From Eucommia ulmoides (lineage: Eukaryota > Streptophyta > Magnoliopsida > Garryales > Eucommiaceae): a stretch of DNA of 64,000 bases. The stretch lies in assembly GCA_016647705.1 (NCBI GenBank), contig CM028329.1:55073231-55137230 (forward strand), read 5' to 3'. The notes below the pieces were generated by a model. It did no database searches, was not told where the DNA came from, and saw only the letters and a program-made list of their open reading frames with translations. Below are positions 63,517 to 64,000 of the stretch, in pieces (within the stretch, counting starts at the first letter, position 1; every line of letters begins with the position of its first letter). The position numbers and the translations under genes were made by a program.

Positions 63517-64000
63517 TGCCCTAACATGTGGTGGTGGCTAGGTAGTAGTGTCAATAGGGTTATGAGAGTGAATAGGAATTAAATATTTTTCTAAATTTTT
63601 GTTTCTTAGATGTTTAAGAAGTTCATGATATAATCTCAAATACTCGATTTTTTAAAAGGGTTTTTATTGTTTAACCCAAATTTCACACACACCCTCTCTC
63701 TCTCCTCAATAAGTCTTTAAGAAAAAAAAGTTATTATTTAATCATCTTTTTAGTATGTAATCCTTTGACAGTTAAATTTACTAATAAAAGATAATTATTC
63801 CCCCTATAGAATTATATAACCATGACTTTATTTTCAAACACATTCTCATGTCACTCTTAAAGAGTTCCAAGTCGCTTCCCTCTCTATTCATCTTCAAAAC
63901 CTAGACCAAAACACAGATCCCCCCGCCGCAAATTATGCTACTCATTGCCACTCGTCACTCCTCGTTGCCTCTTTTTTTCTCTCTCTCTCCCTCTCTCTCG
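63517..64000. other. Window end without a supported gene
   Basis: AT-rich DNA, then a CT-rich stretch (63690-63715, 63970-64000) that could be the 5' flank or UTR of a gene outside the window. Nothing can be read as coding. Confidence 0.35.

Overview
This is nuclear DNA from a flowering plant, most likely a eudicot. It is AT-rich, its genes are interrupted by GT-AG introns, and it carries plant-only families (PAR1, BSK, Au-SINE, Athila) and plant-type transposons. I cannot name the species. There is no bacterial or viral locus, CRISPR array or operon.

Five genes are supported, all rebuilt exon by exon with every junction in frame. Two are paralogous PAR1-family secreted cysteine-rich proteins on the plus strand (2128-3584 and 44138-45459). 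The RNA polymerase I/III subunit RPAC2 (46608-48433, minus) and the mitochondrial chaperone TIM10 (48837-50100, plus) diverge from one 403-bp intergenic region with telo-boxes and a GGCCCA site. A brassinosteroid-signalling kinase of the BSK family lies on the minus strand (52302-57159, ten coding exons).

Nearly everything else is transposable elements, many with exact target-site duplications (TSDs). In order: a Mutator-like element in the PAR1-1 promoter (629-1926); an AT-rich repeat array interrupted by a MITE (3950-5890); a 6.25-kb non-autonomous Helitron on the minus strand (8213-14466); a Mutator-like element (14543-18518) holding a PIF/Harbinger element, a Pack-MULE-like element with glycine-rich coding sequence, and a CACTA-like fragment; and a CACTA-like element (18904 to about 39857) split by a Copia element (19660-38279) that is itself split by an Athila-type Gypsy element (24957-36272). 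Next come a solo LTR (40554-42688), small MITEs, an Au-SINE piece in an RPAC2 intron, TRIM elements in BSK introns, and a decayed Copia element on the minus strand (58199-63511).

The two PAR1 genes are a local duplication. Promoter, introns and 3' flank align between them, and 18531-18760 (15 kb from copy 1) matches 46061-46260, just past copy 2. Transposons therefore expanded a duplication unit of a few kilobases, almost all on the copy 1 side. No new multi-gene system was found. The most unusual signals are a 15-nt self-complementarity between U5 and the primer-binding position of the Copia element, a patchwork divergence of the Athila LTRs that suggests gene conversion (or assembly error), and transposon insertion close to the PAR1-1 promoter.
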